DNA of 64,000 nt from Micromonospora sp. RHAY321 (GTDB lineage: Bacteria > Actinomycetota > Actinomycetes > Mycobacteriales > Micromonosporaceae). Made by a program: the position numbers and the translations under genes. Position 1 is the first letter of the stretch. Each line of letters begins with the position of its first letter. The notes below the pieces were generated by a model. The model saw only the letters and a program-made list of their open reading frames with translations. It did no database searches and was not told the origin of the DNA. This document shows positions 31,985 to 41,383 of the stretch, piece after piece. The stretch is from NCBI RefSeq assembly GCF_023896955.1, contig NZ_JAMHIW010000003.1:579598-643597 (forward strand), read 5' to 3'.

Positions 31985-34780
31985 TTGCTCTATCGGAGTT
32001 CACGCCGCCGCGGCGCAACAGCAGCCGCCACCACCGGCATTCTCATCACGGGGCTGATACTCGCTCCGTCCGCGCCGGCCCAGGCCAGCCACAACCAGGC
32101 GAAAGACGAAGCCGTTCGGTCGGGCAACGCACGCTTCGAAGTGCTGTCCCCGACCCTGATCCGCACCGAGTACCAGAAGGACGGCAGGTTCACCGACGCC
32201 GCCACGTTCAACGCCATCGGGCGCGATGATTTCCCCCGTACGCGTTTCACCAAGCGCATCGATCACGGCTGGCTCACCATCGACACCGGCGCGATGACGT
32301 TGCGTTACCAGGTCGGCTCGGGCGCGTTCACCGCCGACAACCTCACCGTGCAGCTCAAGACCGGCAAGCAGACCGTGCAGGGCCAACCGTGGGCCGGCCA
32401 CACCGCCCCGGCCTGCGCGTTCGGCGCGCTCTGCGAGGCCGAATCGCTGCAGCTGAACGGCCCCGGCGTGGCCACCGACCACCGGGGATTCACCGGACAC
32501 GGCTTCGCGGCGGGTTTCGCCTCGTCCGGCGACTCGGTCACGTTCGCGCTCGATGCTCCAAAGGGCGGCACGAAGCAGCTCACCGTCCGCTACGCCAACA
32601 GCACCGGCGGCGACGGCCAGAACGTGGCCCGCACCCTCACGGTTCACGTCGACGGCGATGCCGGCCGCACGCTGACGCTGCCGCCCACCGCGAACTGGGA
32701 CACCTGGGGCCTGGCCAGCGTGCCGGTCGACCTCACCGCGGGCCAGCACGAGATCAGCATCGTGCGAGGTCCCAACGACTCCGGCAACGTGAACGTCGAC
32801 AGCCTCGCGGTGGTCAACCCGGGCGACCCGTTCCCGGCACCGACCCCGCCCCAGCCGCAGCCCCTGCGGTTCGGCACGCTGGGAGAGGCCGAGACCGGCG
32901 CGCTGACCGGCGGCGCGAGGCCCTCGAACGACCACAACGGCGCTTCCGGTACGGGCTTCCTGGCCGGCCTGGAAAGCACCACGTCCGCTGACGCGCTCAC
33001 CGTGACGGATGTTCCGTCCGCCGGTGACTATCAGGTGCAGATCCGGTACGCCAACGGCCAGGCCGGCTCCCAGCCGAGCCAGGCGCGCACCATGTCGGTC
33101 ACGGCGGGAACGGGGGCGCCGGTCACGGCGACCCTCCCGCCGACCAGCGGATGGGACTACTGGAACACCCTTTCCGTCCCGGTCCACCTCGAGCGCGGCA
33201 CCAACACCGTGACGCTGGGGTGCCCCACGGATGCCAGCTGCAACGTCAACGTGGACACGGTCGCCGTCACGAGCTCGGACTCTCCGCTGCTCGCTCCGCA
33301 CGCGCCGCTCGGCGGCTACCGCCGGGGTCTGGACGGCGTGACCGGTTCCGCGCTCACCGCTCCGGGCCTTCTCTACCAGGACGGCTGGTACCTGCTCGAC
33401 GACTCGGCCTCGGCCCTGAGCAACACCAAGCCCCGGCCCGCCGCCGAGCAGGACGGCTACGTCTTCGCGTACGGGCAGGACTTCACCCGTGGTTTGAAGG
33501 ACCTGTCGACCCTGACCGGGCCCACGAAGCTGCTGCCGAAGTGGGCGTACGGGGTGTGGTACTCCGAGTACTACGACCGCACCGCCACCGAGTTCCAGGA
33601 CCTGGTGACCCGGGCCAAGGCCGAGGGTGTGCCGATGGATGTGCTCGTCCTCGACACCGACGTCAAGGCGCCGGACAAGTGGAACGGCTGGAGCATCGAC
33701 CCCACCCGGATCCCCGACCCGAAGGCGTTCTTCGACTGGGCCAAGAACCAGGGCCTGCACACCGGCATCAACATCCACCCCAGCATCCTTGGCTCGGACC
33801 CGAAGTTCGCGCAGGCGCAGGCCACCGCGAAGGGCAAGCTCCAGCGCGTCGGCTGCAACGGCGGTGCCGACTGCTACGCGTTCGACTTCGGCGACCCGGA
33901 CCAGCTCAAGGCGTACATGCAGCTCCACGACGGGATGCTGCCGAAGGGCACCAAGGGCCCGGACCTCTGGTGGCTGGACTGGTGCTGCGACAACACGAAG
34001 TCCTCGCTCGCCGGAGTGACCGCGGACGCATGGATCAACCAGCAGTACGCCGACAAGACCGGTTTCGCCTTCTCCCGGGCGTACGGCTCGTTGCAGGCCG
34101 GCGGCTACAGCAGCCCGACCCCGGTGTCGACCGGACCGTGGGCCGACAAGCGCACCACGCTGCACTTCACCGGCGACACCACCTCCGACTGGCAGACCCT
34201 CCAGATGGAGGTCGGCTACACGCCGGGCGAGTCGGCCGCGACCGGGCTGGCCGCTGTCAGCCACGACATCGGCGGGCACACGGGCGGCCTCCAGGAGCCG
34301 GGCAGCGAACCGGGCAGCACCAAACTGCCCGACGACCTGTACGCCCGGTGGGTCCAGTTCGGTACGTTCCAGCCGATCGACCGGCTGCACTCCAACCACA
34401 GCGACCGGCTTCCCTGGCAGTACGGACCGGCCGCGAACGCGTCGGCCAAGAAGTTCCTGAACCTGCGGGAGGAACTGCTGCCGTACACCTACGCCGCAGC
34501 CAAGGAGGCCACCCGCACGGGTACGCCCATCGTCCGCTCGATGTACCTGGCGTACGCGAATGAGCAGGCCGCGTACGCCACCGCCGGTTCCGAGTACCTC
34601 TACGGCCCGGACTACCTGGTGGCACCGGTGACGACGCCCGGCAACACCGCCACGACGTCGGTGTGGTTCCCGCCGGGCAACAGCTGGACCGACATCTTCA
34701 CCGGGAAGACCTATCGGGGCGGCACCACGCAGAACATCACCACCACGCTGGACACCATGCCGGTGTTCAAGAAGCACTGA
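31985..34780 (+). CDS. Secreted GH31 alpha-glucosidase-type glycoside hydrolase with two CBM35-like modules
   Basis: A 931-residue exported enzyme. A signal peptide (RSSRRRGATAAATTGILITG to about residue 34, APAQA) precedes a GH31 N-terminal sandwich into which two CBM35/CBM6-like modules are inserted (about residues 150-275 and 298-432, each beginning with EAE). The catalytic barrel carries the nucleophile D665 in LWWLDWCC and the likely acid/base D731 in HFTGDTTSDW. GH31 enzymes cleave terminal alpha-glucosides. The start is a TTG at 31985 with GAGGAG at 31973-31978; the ATG upstream is in another frame. Confidence 0.9.
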   Translation: MLYRSSRRRGATAAATTGILITGLILAPSAPAQASHNQAKDEAVRSGNARFEVLSPTLIRTEYQKDGRFTDAATFNAIGRDDFPRTRFTKRIDHGWLTIDTGAMTLRYQVGSGAFTADNLTVQLKTGKQTVQGQPWAGHTAPACAFGALCEAESLQLNGPGVATDHRGFTGHGFAAGFASSGDSVTFALDAPKGGTKQLTVRYANSTGGDGQNVARTLTVHVDGDAGRTLTLPPTANWDTWGLASVPVDLTAGQHEISIVRGPNDSGNVNVDSLAVVNPGDPFPAPTPPQPQPLRFGTLGEAETGALTGGARPSNDHNGASGTGFLAGLESTTSADALTVTDVPSAGDYQVQIRYANGQAGSQPSQARTMSVTAGTGAPVTATLPPTSGWDYWNTLSVPVHLERGTNTVTLGCPTDASCNVNVDTVAVTSSDSPLLAPHAPLGGYRRGLDGVTGSALTAPGLLYQDGWYLLDDSASALSNTKPRPAAEQDGYVFAYGQDFTRGLKDLSTLTGPTKLLPKWAYGVWYSEYYDRTATEFQDLVTRAKAEGVPMDVLVLDTDVKAPDKWNGWSIDPTRIPDPKAFFDWAKNQGLHTGINIHPSILGSDPKFAQAQATAKGKLQRVGCNGGADCYAFDFGDPDQLKAYMQLHDGMLPKGTKGPDLWWLDWCCDNTKSSLAGVTADAWINQQYADKTGFAFSRAYGSLQAGGYSSPTPVSTGPWADKRTTLHFTGDTTSDWQTLQMEVGYTPGESAATGLAAVSHDIGGHTGGLQEPGSEPGSTKLPDDLYARWVQFGTFQPIDRLHSNHSDRLPWQYGPAANASAKKFLNLREELLPYTYAAAKEATRTGTPIVRSMYLAYANEQAAYATAGSEYLYGPDYLVAPVTTPGNTATTSVWFPPGNSWTDIFTGKTYRGGTTQNITTTLDTMPVFKKH

Positions 34781-34851
34781 GACGGTCAGTCCCAGACCGG
34801 CACCCACCACCACCCGCCTTCCGGGGCGGCTTCCAGGGCGGGTCCGGACGT

Positions 34852-34879
34852 CGGCCGGGTGGGGAAACCCACCCGGCCG
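34852..34879 (+). terminator. Hairpin terminator with GAAA tetraloop after the GH31 gene
   Basis: The 12-base arms CGGCCGGGTGGG and CCCACCCGGCCG pair perfectly around GAAA, a stable tetraloop, 72 bases after the GH31 stop. Confidence 0.8.
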
Positions 34880-34881
34880 GC

Positions 34882-36472
<1,591 letters not shown>

Positions 36473-36504
36473 CCGGGACCAGACCCGACGACGACAGGAG
36501 CATC

Positions 36505-37548
36505 ATGGACCAGTTGAGCCGCCGCGCCCGCGACCTCGGGATCGTCGTCGGGCCACTGCCGACCGGTCGGCACAACGCGATCACCGACGTCACCGGGATC
36601 CTGGTCGGGCACACCACCATCGACGACGGTGCCGACCTGCACACCGGTGTCACCGCCGTGGTGCCGAGCCAACTCGGCCCGGGACGATGGACCCTGCCGG
36701 CCGCCGTGTACTCCGGCAACGGCCACGGCAAGCTCGTCGGCTCGACACAGGTGGACGAACTCGGCGTACTGGAGTCGCCGATCGTCCTGACCGCAACGCT
36801 GTCCGTCTTCCGGGCGGCGGACGCGCTGCTGAGTCACCTGATGGACCGTCGCCCCGAGGGTCTGTCGTTCAACCCCCTGGTCGGCGAGACCAACGACGGC
36901 CACCTCTCCGACATCCGCCGCCGTCCGATCACCGAGGGGCACGTGCTCGCCGCCATCTCGGGGGCGTCCGGCGGGCCGCCGGCGGAGGGCTGCGTCGGGG
37001 CCGGCACCGGCACTACGACGCTGGGCTTCAAGGGCGGCATCGGCACCTCGTCGAGGACGGTACGGGTGGCCGACCGTCCAGCGACCGTCGGTGCCCTCGT
37101 CCAGTCCAACTTCGGCGGATCGCTGACCGTACTCGGCGTCCCGATGCCGGTCGACGAACTGGTCCCGGACGCCGACCGGATCGAACCGCCTGGCAACTCC
37201 TGCATGATCGTGGTGGCCACCGACGTACCCCTGGATGCCCGGCAGCTCGGGCGGCTCGCCCGGCGGGCGGTCTTCGCGATGGGCCGGGTCGGGGCGGCCT
37301 ACAGCAACGGCAGCGGCGACTACGCGATCGCGTTCAGCACTGCGGAGCCGGACCAGCGTCCCATCCCGGACGGGGAGATCAACCCGGTCTTCGCCGCCGT
37401 CCTGGACTCGGTCGAGGAAGCGCTGCTCAACTCCCTCTTCACCGCGACCACCACCACCGGGATGGCCGGTCGTACCAGTCACGCCGTTCCACACGAGGCC
37501 GTGGTCCGACGGTTGTCGGCGGCGGGCCGGCTGACGGACCCGGCCTGA
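36505..37548 (+). CDS. P1 family peptidase (DmpA / L-aminopeptidase-D-esterase)
   Basis: A 347-residue N-terminal-nucleophile hydrolase precursor. The family pattern is complete: GIVVGPLPTGRHNAITDVTGI near the N-terminus, the region GFKGGIGTSSRTV, and the self-cleavage site with nucleophile Ser in PPGNSCMIVVATDVPLD. The enzyme should autoprocess between Asn and Ser to give two chains and hydrolyse N-terminal residues or beta-peptides. It follows LtrA by 32 bases and may share its transcript; ribosome binding site AGGAGC. Confidence 0.9.
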   Translation: MDQLSRRARDLGIVVGPLPTGRHNAITDVTGILVGHTTIDDGADLHTGVTAVVPSQLGPGRWTLPAAVYSGNGHGKLVGSTQVDELGVLESPIVLTATLSVFRAADALLSHLMDRRPEGLSFNPLVGETNDGHLSDIRRRPITEGHVLAAISGASGGPPAEGCVGAGTGTTTLGFKGGIGTSSRTVRVADRPATVGALVQSNFGGSLTVLGVPMPVDELVPDADRIEPPGNSCMIVVATDVPLDARQLGRLARRAVFAMGRVGAAYSNGSGDYAIAFSTAEPDQRPIPDGEINPVFAAVLDSVEEALLNSLFTATTTTGMAGRTSHAVPHEAVVRRLSAAGRLTDPA

Positions 37549-37623
37549 CCGGGCCGGTGAGGGTGGCGGCCAGGGCGCTGTACTTTCAGACCACGGCTTC
37601 AGTGGTGTGAGGGACGACCGAGG

Positions 37624-38301
37624 TCAGGCGGGTGGCGTGCTCTGACGACGCCTCCGCTCGATGTCCCTCTGGACCTCGGGATCCCACAGGGCGGCGTTCC
37701 AGTCCTCAGGCTGCGGCTCGGCCGGAAGCGGAGTCCCCGCCGTCAGCGACACGCTCTGCCGCTGCTGCGGAACGTCGTCCGCCAGGCCGGCCGGGCCGGC
37801 CGCGGTCACTGGCGTCGCCGGCTCGGCGAGCCGGCGACTGACCCGGTTGTGGGTGATCAGCGACCCGATGATGACGAGGATCGCAGCCGCCGCCCGGACG
37901 ACGTGAAACGCCGTCGGCGTCTTCATCGGCAGGAGGTACGACAGGACGAGGATGATCGAGCCCCCGGAGATCGCCCAGTTCCGGACCGCCGCGACCGTGC
38001 CTCCGTGGGCTTCGACGACGTCCTTCGTGGCGTTGGACCAGGTCAGGAAGGCGAAGAAGAGTGCCAACGGCACGGCAATCGACAGTACGGTGACGGCCTT
38101 CCCGCCTGGCGACGTCAGCACGTCGGCGCTGATCCCCGCTCGGACCATCGACAGCCCTGCGAGCATCACGGCGAGCGCCACCAGAGCCCACAGGGCGACT
38201 TGCCACCGCGCGGGCGGCCGCGTCACGGGAACGGGTCCGCCAACACAGCTGTGACCCTGTCCCAGGTGGTCGAGCTGGACACCGCACTTCGGACAGTTCA
38301 T
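37624..38301 (-). CDS. Zinc-ribbon membrane protein, unknown function
   Basis: A 225-residue protein with an N-terminal CPKCGVQLDHLGQGHSC, a possible zinc ribbon, followed by four hydrophobic segments (ALWALVALAVMLAGLSMV, VTVLSIAVPLALFFAFLTW, ISGGSIILVLSYLLPM, AAAAILVIIGSLI) and a Pro/Gln-rich cytosolic tail ending in a basic helix. I do not recognise the family. It is divergent from the DUF3349-like gene. Confidence 0.75.
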   Translation of the reverse strand: MNCPKCGVQLDHLGQGHSCVGGPVPVTRPPARWQVALWALVALAVMLAGLSMVRAGISADVLTSPGGKAVTVLSIAVPLALFFAFLTWSNATKDVVEAHGGTVAAVRNWAISGGSIILVLSYLLPMKTPTAFHVVRAAAAILVIIGSLITHNRVSRRLAEPATPVTAAGPAGLADDVPQQRQSVSLTAGTPLPAEPQPEDWNAALWDPEVQRDIERRRRQSTPPA

Positions 38302-38404
38302 GGTCAGCCATCCCCCGCACTGACTGTTGAGGCCGCAGCAGGCTAGCAGCCGGGCGACCCTCGGGCGGGGCGCTCAGGCTCCGGCTCCTGCCATGCTGGC
38401 TCGC

Positions 38405-38710
38405 ATGCTGCTGCCACCCGCTCTCGCACGAGAGTTGTCGATCCTGCGCAGGGCGTACCCCGATGAAGTGCCGGACGAGGACTACCGTGCCCTTCTCGTC
38501 GTCCTGTGGCCCGACTTCTCCGACCGCAACCTCGCCGCCGTCGTCGCCGAACTGGTCGGTGGTGAGCCTGCCCTCGTCGCTCACGACGCCACCGCGGCCG
38601 TGGCCGGCCAGGTACGGCCGCTGGCGCGCGACATCGAGAGGGTGCGGGAGCGGCTGGCTTCGGCCGGCTATGTGGCCGATGACGAGGTGACGGGCGAACC
38701 GGAGGAGTGA
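38405..38710 (+). CDS. DUF3349-like small protein
   Basis: A 101-residue protein: LPPALARELSILRRAYPDEV, PDEDYRALLVVLWPDFSDRN and LAAVVAELVGGEPALVAHD follow the DUF3349 pattern (R-x-x-Y-P-x-x-V-P-x-x-D-Y-x-x-L-x-x-L) seen in actinobacterial proteins of unknown role. An ATG four codons upstream at 38393 is an alternative start. It is convergent with the LtrA gene, 19 bases away. Confidence 0.72.
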   Translation: MLLPPALARELSILRRAYPDEVPDEDYRALLVVLWPDFSDRNLAAVVAELVGGEPALVAHDATAAVAGQVRPLARDIERVRERLASAGYVADDEVTGEPEE

Positions 38711-38729
38711 CCCGAGGTGACGTCGGTCG

Positions 38730-39890
38730 TCAGCGGGCTCGGGCGGGACGGAAGGTGAAAATGCCGGCCCGGTCCAGGACGGCGACCACGAGCAGCACCC
38801 CGGTGGCGACCGCACTGACCGCCAGCAGCGGTAGTCGCATGGCGACCGCCGCGCCGACCAGCGCGAGCAGGCCGGCCACTCTCGGCCAGGAGATCCGCCG
38901 GTGGATCGCGATCGAGAACAGGATCCGCCCGAGGAGGAAGAGGGTCGGTCCGCCCAGAATGACCAGGACGACGGTCGTGCCGCCGATCTCGGTGGGGTGG
39001 GCGATGGCGACTTCGGCCCCGACGGCGGTGGCCACGATCCCGGCGATCATCACCAGGTGCAGGTAGCTGGTGACGACGCCGAGCCGGGACGGGTCGGCGT
39101 GCTCGATGGCCGGGCCCAGGCGCTGGCCGGCGGGCGTCACGTAGAGCAGGCCGATCAGCACGGCGTTGGCGAAGACCAGCAGGAAGGCGGCGGTCTCCGG
39201 GAGGTTCAGGCGGGTGCCGGCGTACGTGAGGCCGGCGACGAGGATGAGTTCGCCGAGCGCGATGATCATGATTTGCTGGTACCGCTCGGCGAAGTGCTCG
39301 CCCGCGAGGTGCAGCTCCTCCTGCCGGGCCCGCCCCAGCGACGGCGTGGGCCAGCCGAGTCGTGGGCCGATGAGGTCGATCGCGAGGGCGAGCACCCACA
39401 GCGGCACCCGCCACTCCGGCAGGAACGCGCCGAGCAGCCACGGTACGGCGGAGACGCTGTACCAGGTGAGGATCCGCAGCGCCCGGCTCTGCCGCGGGTG
39501 ACCGCGCAGCATGAGGGCGGTGACGGTGCCACGGGCGAGGTGGACAGCGACGTACGCGCCGGCGAAGAGCAGGCCCCGCCCGTCCAGTGCCTTCGGGATC
39601 GCCACGCCGGCCAGCAGGCTGCCCAGCGTGGCGCCGACCAGCAGCCCTCGGATCGGCAATGCCTCCGGGTCGTACCAGTCGGCTAGCCAGGTGGTGGTCA
39701 CCCAGATCCACCAGACACCGGCCAGCAGCAGCGCGGTGCGCAGCGCACCCACCAGGCTGAGGTCGGCGAGGAAGTGCTGCGCCAGTTGGCTGAGGGCGAG
39801 GACGAACGCCAGGTCGAAGAAGAGTTCGAGGAAGGAGGCGCTGAGCGGCACGTCCCTTCCGCGCAGCAGCCGTTCGGGCCTGCTCACCAT
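38730..39890 (-). CDS. LtrA family membrane protein, second paralogue
   Basis: A 386-residue paralogue of the protein at 35291, with SFLELFFDLAFVLALSQLAQ, VWWIWVTTTWLADWYDPEA and RYQQIMIIALGELILV. The start is the ATG at 39890 preceded by GGAG; a longer frame begins with non-homologous residues. The two paralogues are clearly diverged (roughly 40 % identical by eye) and in opposite orientation, so this is not a recent duplication. Confidence 0.9.
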   Translation of the reverse strand: MVSRPERLLRGRDVPLSASFLELFFDLAFVLALSQLAQHFLADLSLVGALRTALLLAGVWWIWVTTTWLADWYDPEALPIRGLLVGATLGSLLAGVAIPKALDGRGLLFAGAYVAVHLARGTVTALMLRGHPRQSRALRILTWYSVSAVPWLLGAFLPEWRVPLWVLALAIDLIGPRLGWPTPSLGRARQEELHLAGEHFAERYQQIMIIALGELILVAGLTYAGTRLNLPETAAFLLVFANAVLIGLLYVTPAGQRLGPAIEHADPSRLGVVTSYLHLVMIAGIVATAVGAEVAIAHPTEIGGTTVVLVILGGPTLFLLGRILFSIAIHRRISWPRVAGLLALVGAAVAMRLPLLAVSAVATGVLLVVAVLDRAGIFTFRPARAR

Positions 39891-39962
39891 CGGCGCTCCT
39901 CCCGGTGGCACGCCCTGTGTCCGTCGTACCACCTGGGACGGACCGCCGGAGGCGAAAGCGGG

Positions 39963-40760
39963 TCAGCGCCGGATGCCGACCCCCGCGTAGCCGTGCGAGT
40001 CGACGAGCTCCGGTTCGCCGTCCGGCCGCCAGCGGGTGGTCTCCACCAGGCCGGGCTCCACCAGGTCGTACCCCTCGAAGAAGCGCAGCGTCTCGGCGTG
40101 CGTGCGCGGCACCAGCGGGGCGCTGCTGTTGCGGTAGACGGCCTGCCCCCGCTCGGCCAGCTCCGGCGGGATGCCGTCCAGCGTCAGGTGGGACAGCACC
40201 AGGTGGCTGCCGGGTGCGGAGGCGTCGCGCAGCCGGGCGATCGCCGCCCACGGGTCGGCCTGGTCCGACACGAAGTGCAGCACCGCGAGGAGCAGCACCG
40301 CCACCGGGCGGTCCAGGTCGAGCATGCCCCGCACGTCCGGGTGGGCCAGCAGCTCGTCCGGCCGCCGCAGGTCACCCTGGACGACCGCGGTCCCGGGTAC
40401 CCCGGTCAGCAACTGCCGGGCGTACGCCACCGCCACCTCGTCGTAGTCGACGTAGACCACCCGCGCGTCGGGTGCCACCGCCCGCACCACCTCGTGCACG
40501 GTGCCCTGCGTGGGCAGCCCGGCGCCGATGTCGAGGAACTGGCGGACGCCCTGCTCGGCGGCGTACCGGACGGCACGGTGCAGGAAGTGCCGGTTGGTCT
40601 GGGCGGCGACCCCGGTCTCCGGGAAGATCTCCAGCACCCGGTCGGCGGCGGCCCGGTCGGCGGCGAAGTTGTGGCTCCCGCCGAGGAAGTAGTCGTACAT
40701 CCGGGCGACGTTGGGTCGGGCGGTGACGTCGATCGTGTCGGGTGCCGGCTGGTCGGTCAC
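39963..40760 (-). CDS. SAM-dependent methyltransferase, DUF574 (PF04672) family
   Basis: A 265-residue methyltransferase. The family's N-terminal signature RPNVARMYDYFLGGSHNFAAD, the SAM motif FLDIGAGLPTQGTVHEV and the acidic VVYVDYDEVAVAYAR are all present. This family is greatly expanded in Streptomyces and Micromonospora and no substrate is established. GTG start at 40760. It is followed by LtrA in the same direction with 72 bases between. Confidence 0.93.
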   Translation of the reverse strand: MTDQPAPDTIDVTARPNVARMYDYFLGGSHNFAADRAAADRVLEIFPETGVAAQTNRHFLHRAVRYAAEQGVRQFLDIGAGLPTQGTVHEVVRAVAPDARVVYVDYDEVAVAYARQLLTGVPGTAVVQGDLRRPDELLAHPDVRGMLDLDRPVAVLLLAVLHFVSDQADPWAAIARLRDASAPGSHLVLSHLTLDGIPPELAERGQAVYRNSSAPLVPRTHAETLRFFEGYDLVEPGLVETTRWRPDGEPELVDSHGYAGVGIRR

Positions 40761-40907
40761 GAGGGGGTTCCCTTCGACGGCGAGGTCGGATCCCGATGTC
40801 TAGCACCCGGGGCGACGACCCGCTGACCCCTCCTGTCGTTGATCCGGCTGCACCCCTGGTCAACGCCGACGACGGTGGGGGCACCGACTCATCGAGGAGC
40901 GACGCCG

Positions 40908-41372
40908 ATGACCAGTCAGCGGGAAACCGTGCGGGTCGACCACGACCTGTTCCGCGCCGTGTACGACTCACCCGCGTCGCTGCCCGGTCGGCACCGGTGG
41001 ACGACGCCGGAGTCGGACGTCCGGCGGCTGGAGAAGCTGCTCGGCATGCCGGCGCGCAGCATCGGCGCCCCGCTCTGGGTCAGCGGCGACGAGCCGGACT
41101 GCCCGAAGTGCAGCCGGCGGGTCACCTGGTACGACATCGTCTCGTCGGCGCTGTCCGGCCTGCACGACAAGGCCATGATCGCGACGGTCATCCTCGGCGA
41201 GCACAAGTACGTCAACACCGAGGTGCCCGACGCCATCCCCGGTGTCCGCTGCGCCGACTGCCACACCGCGATCGACGGCCTGCGCAGCTTCAAGTGCCAC
41301 AACTGGGCGTACGCCTTCGAAGCGTTGGAGGCCGTTCGCGAGCGGATGGCCGGCGGTCCCACGCCGACCTGA
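40908..41372 (+). CDS. Hypothetical protein with two C-x2-C pairs
   Basis: A 154-residue soluble protein with C65-P-K-C68 and C115-A-D-C118, probably one zinc site, and an aromatic end CHNWAYAFEALEAVRERM. GAGGAG at 40894-40899 supports the ATG at 40908. No family recognised. It is convergent with the GH65 gene and divergent from the DUF574 methyltransferase. Confidence 0.72.
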   Translation: MTSQRETVRVDHDLFRAVYDSPASLPGRHRWTTPESDVRRLEKLLGMPARSIGAPLWVSGDEPDCPKCSRRVTWYDIVSSALSGLHDKAMIATVILGEHKYVNTEVPDAIPGVRCADCHTAIDGLRSFKCHNWAYAFEALEAVRERMAGGPTPT

Positions 41373-41383
41373 GCGGCGGCGGG

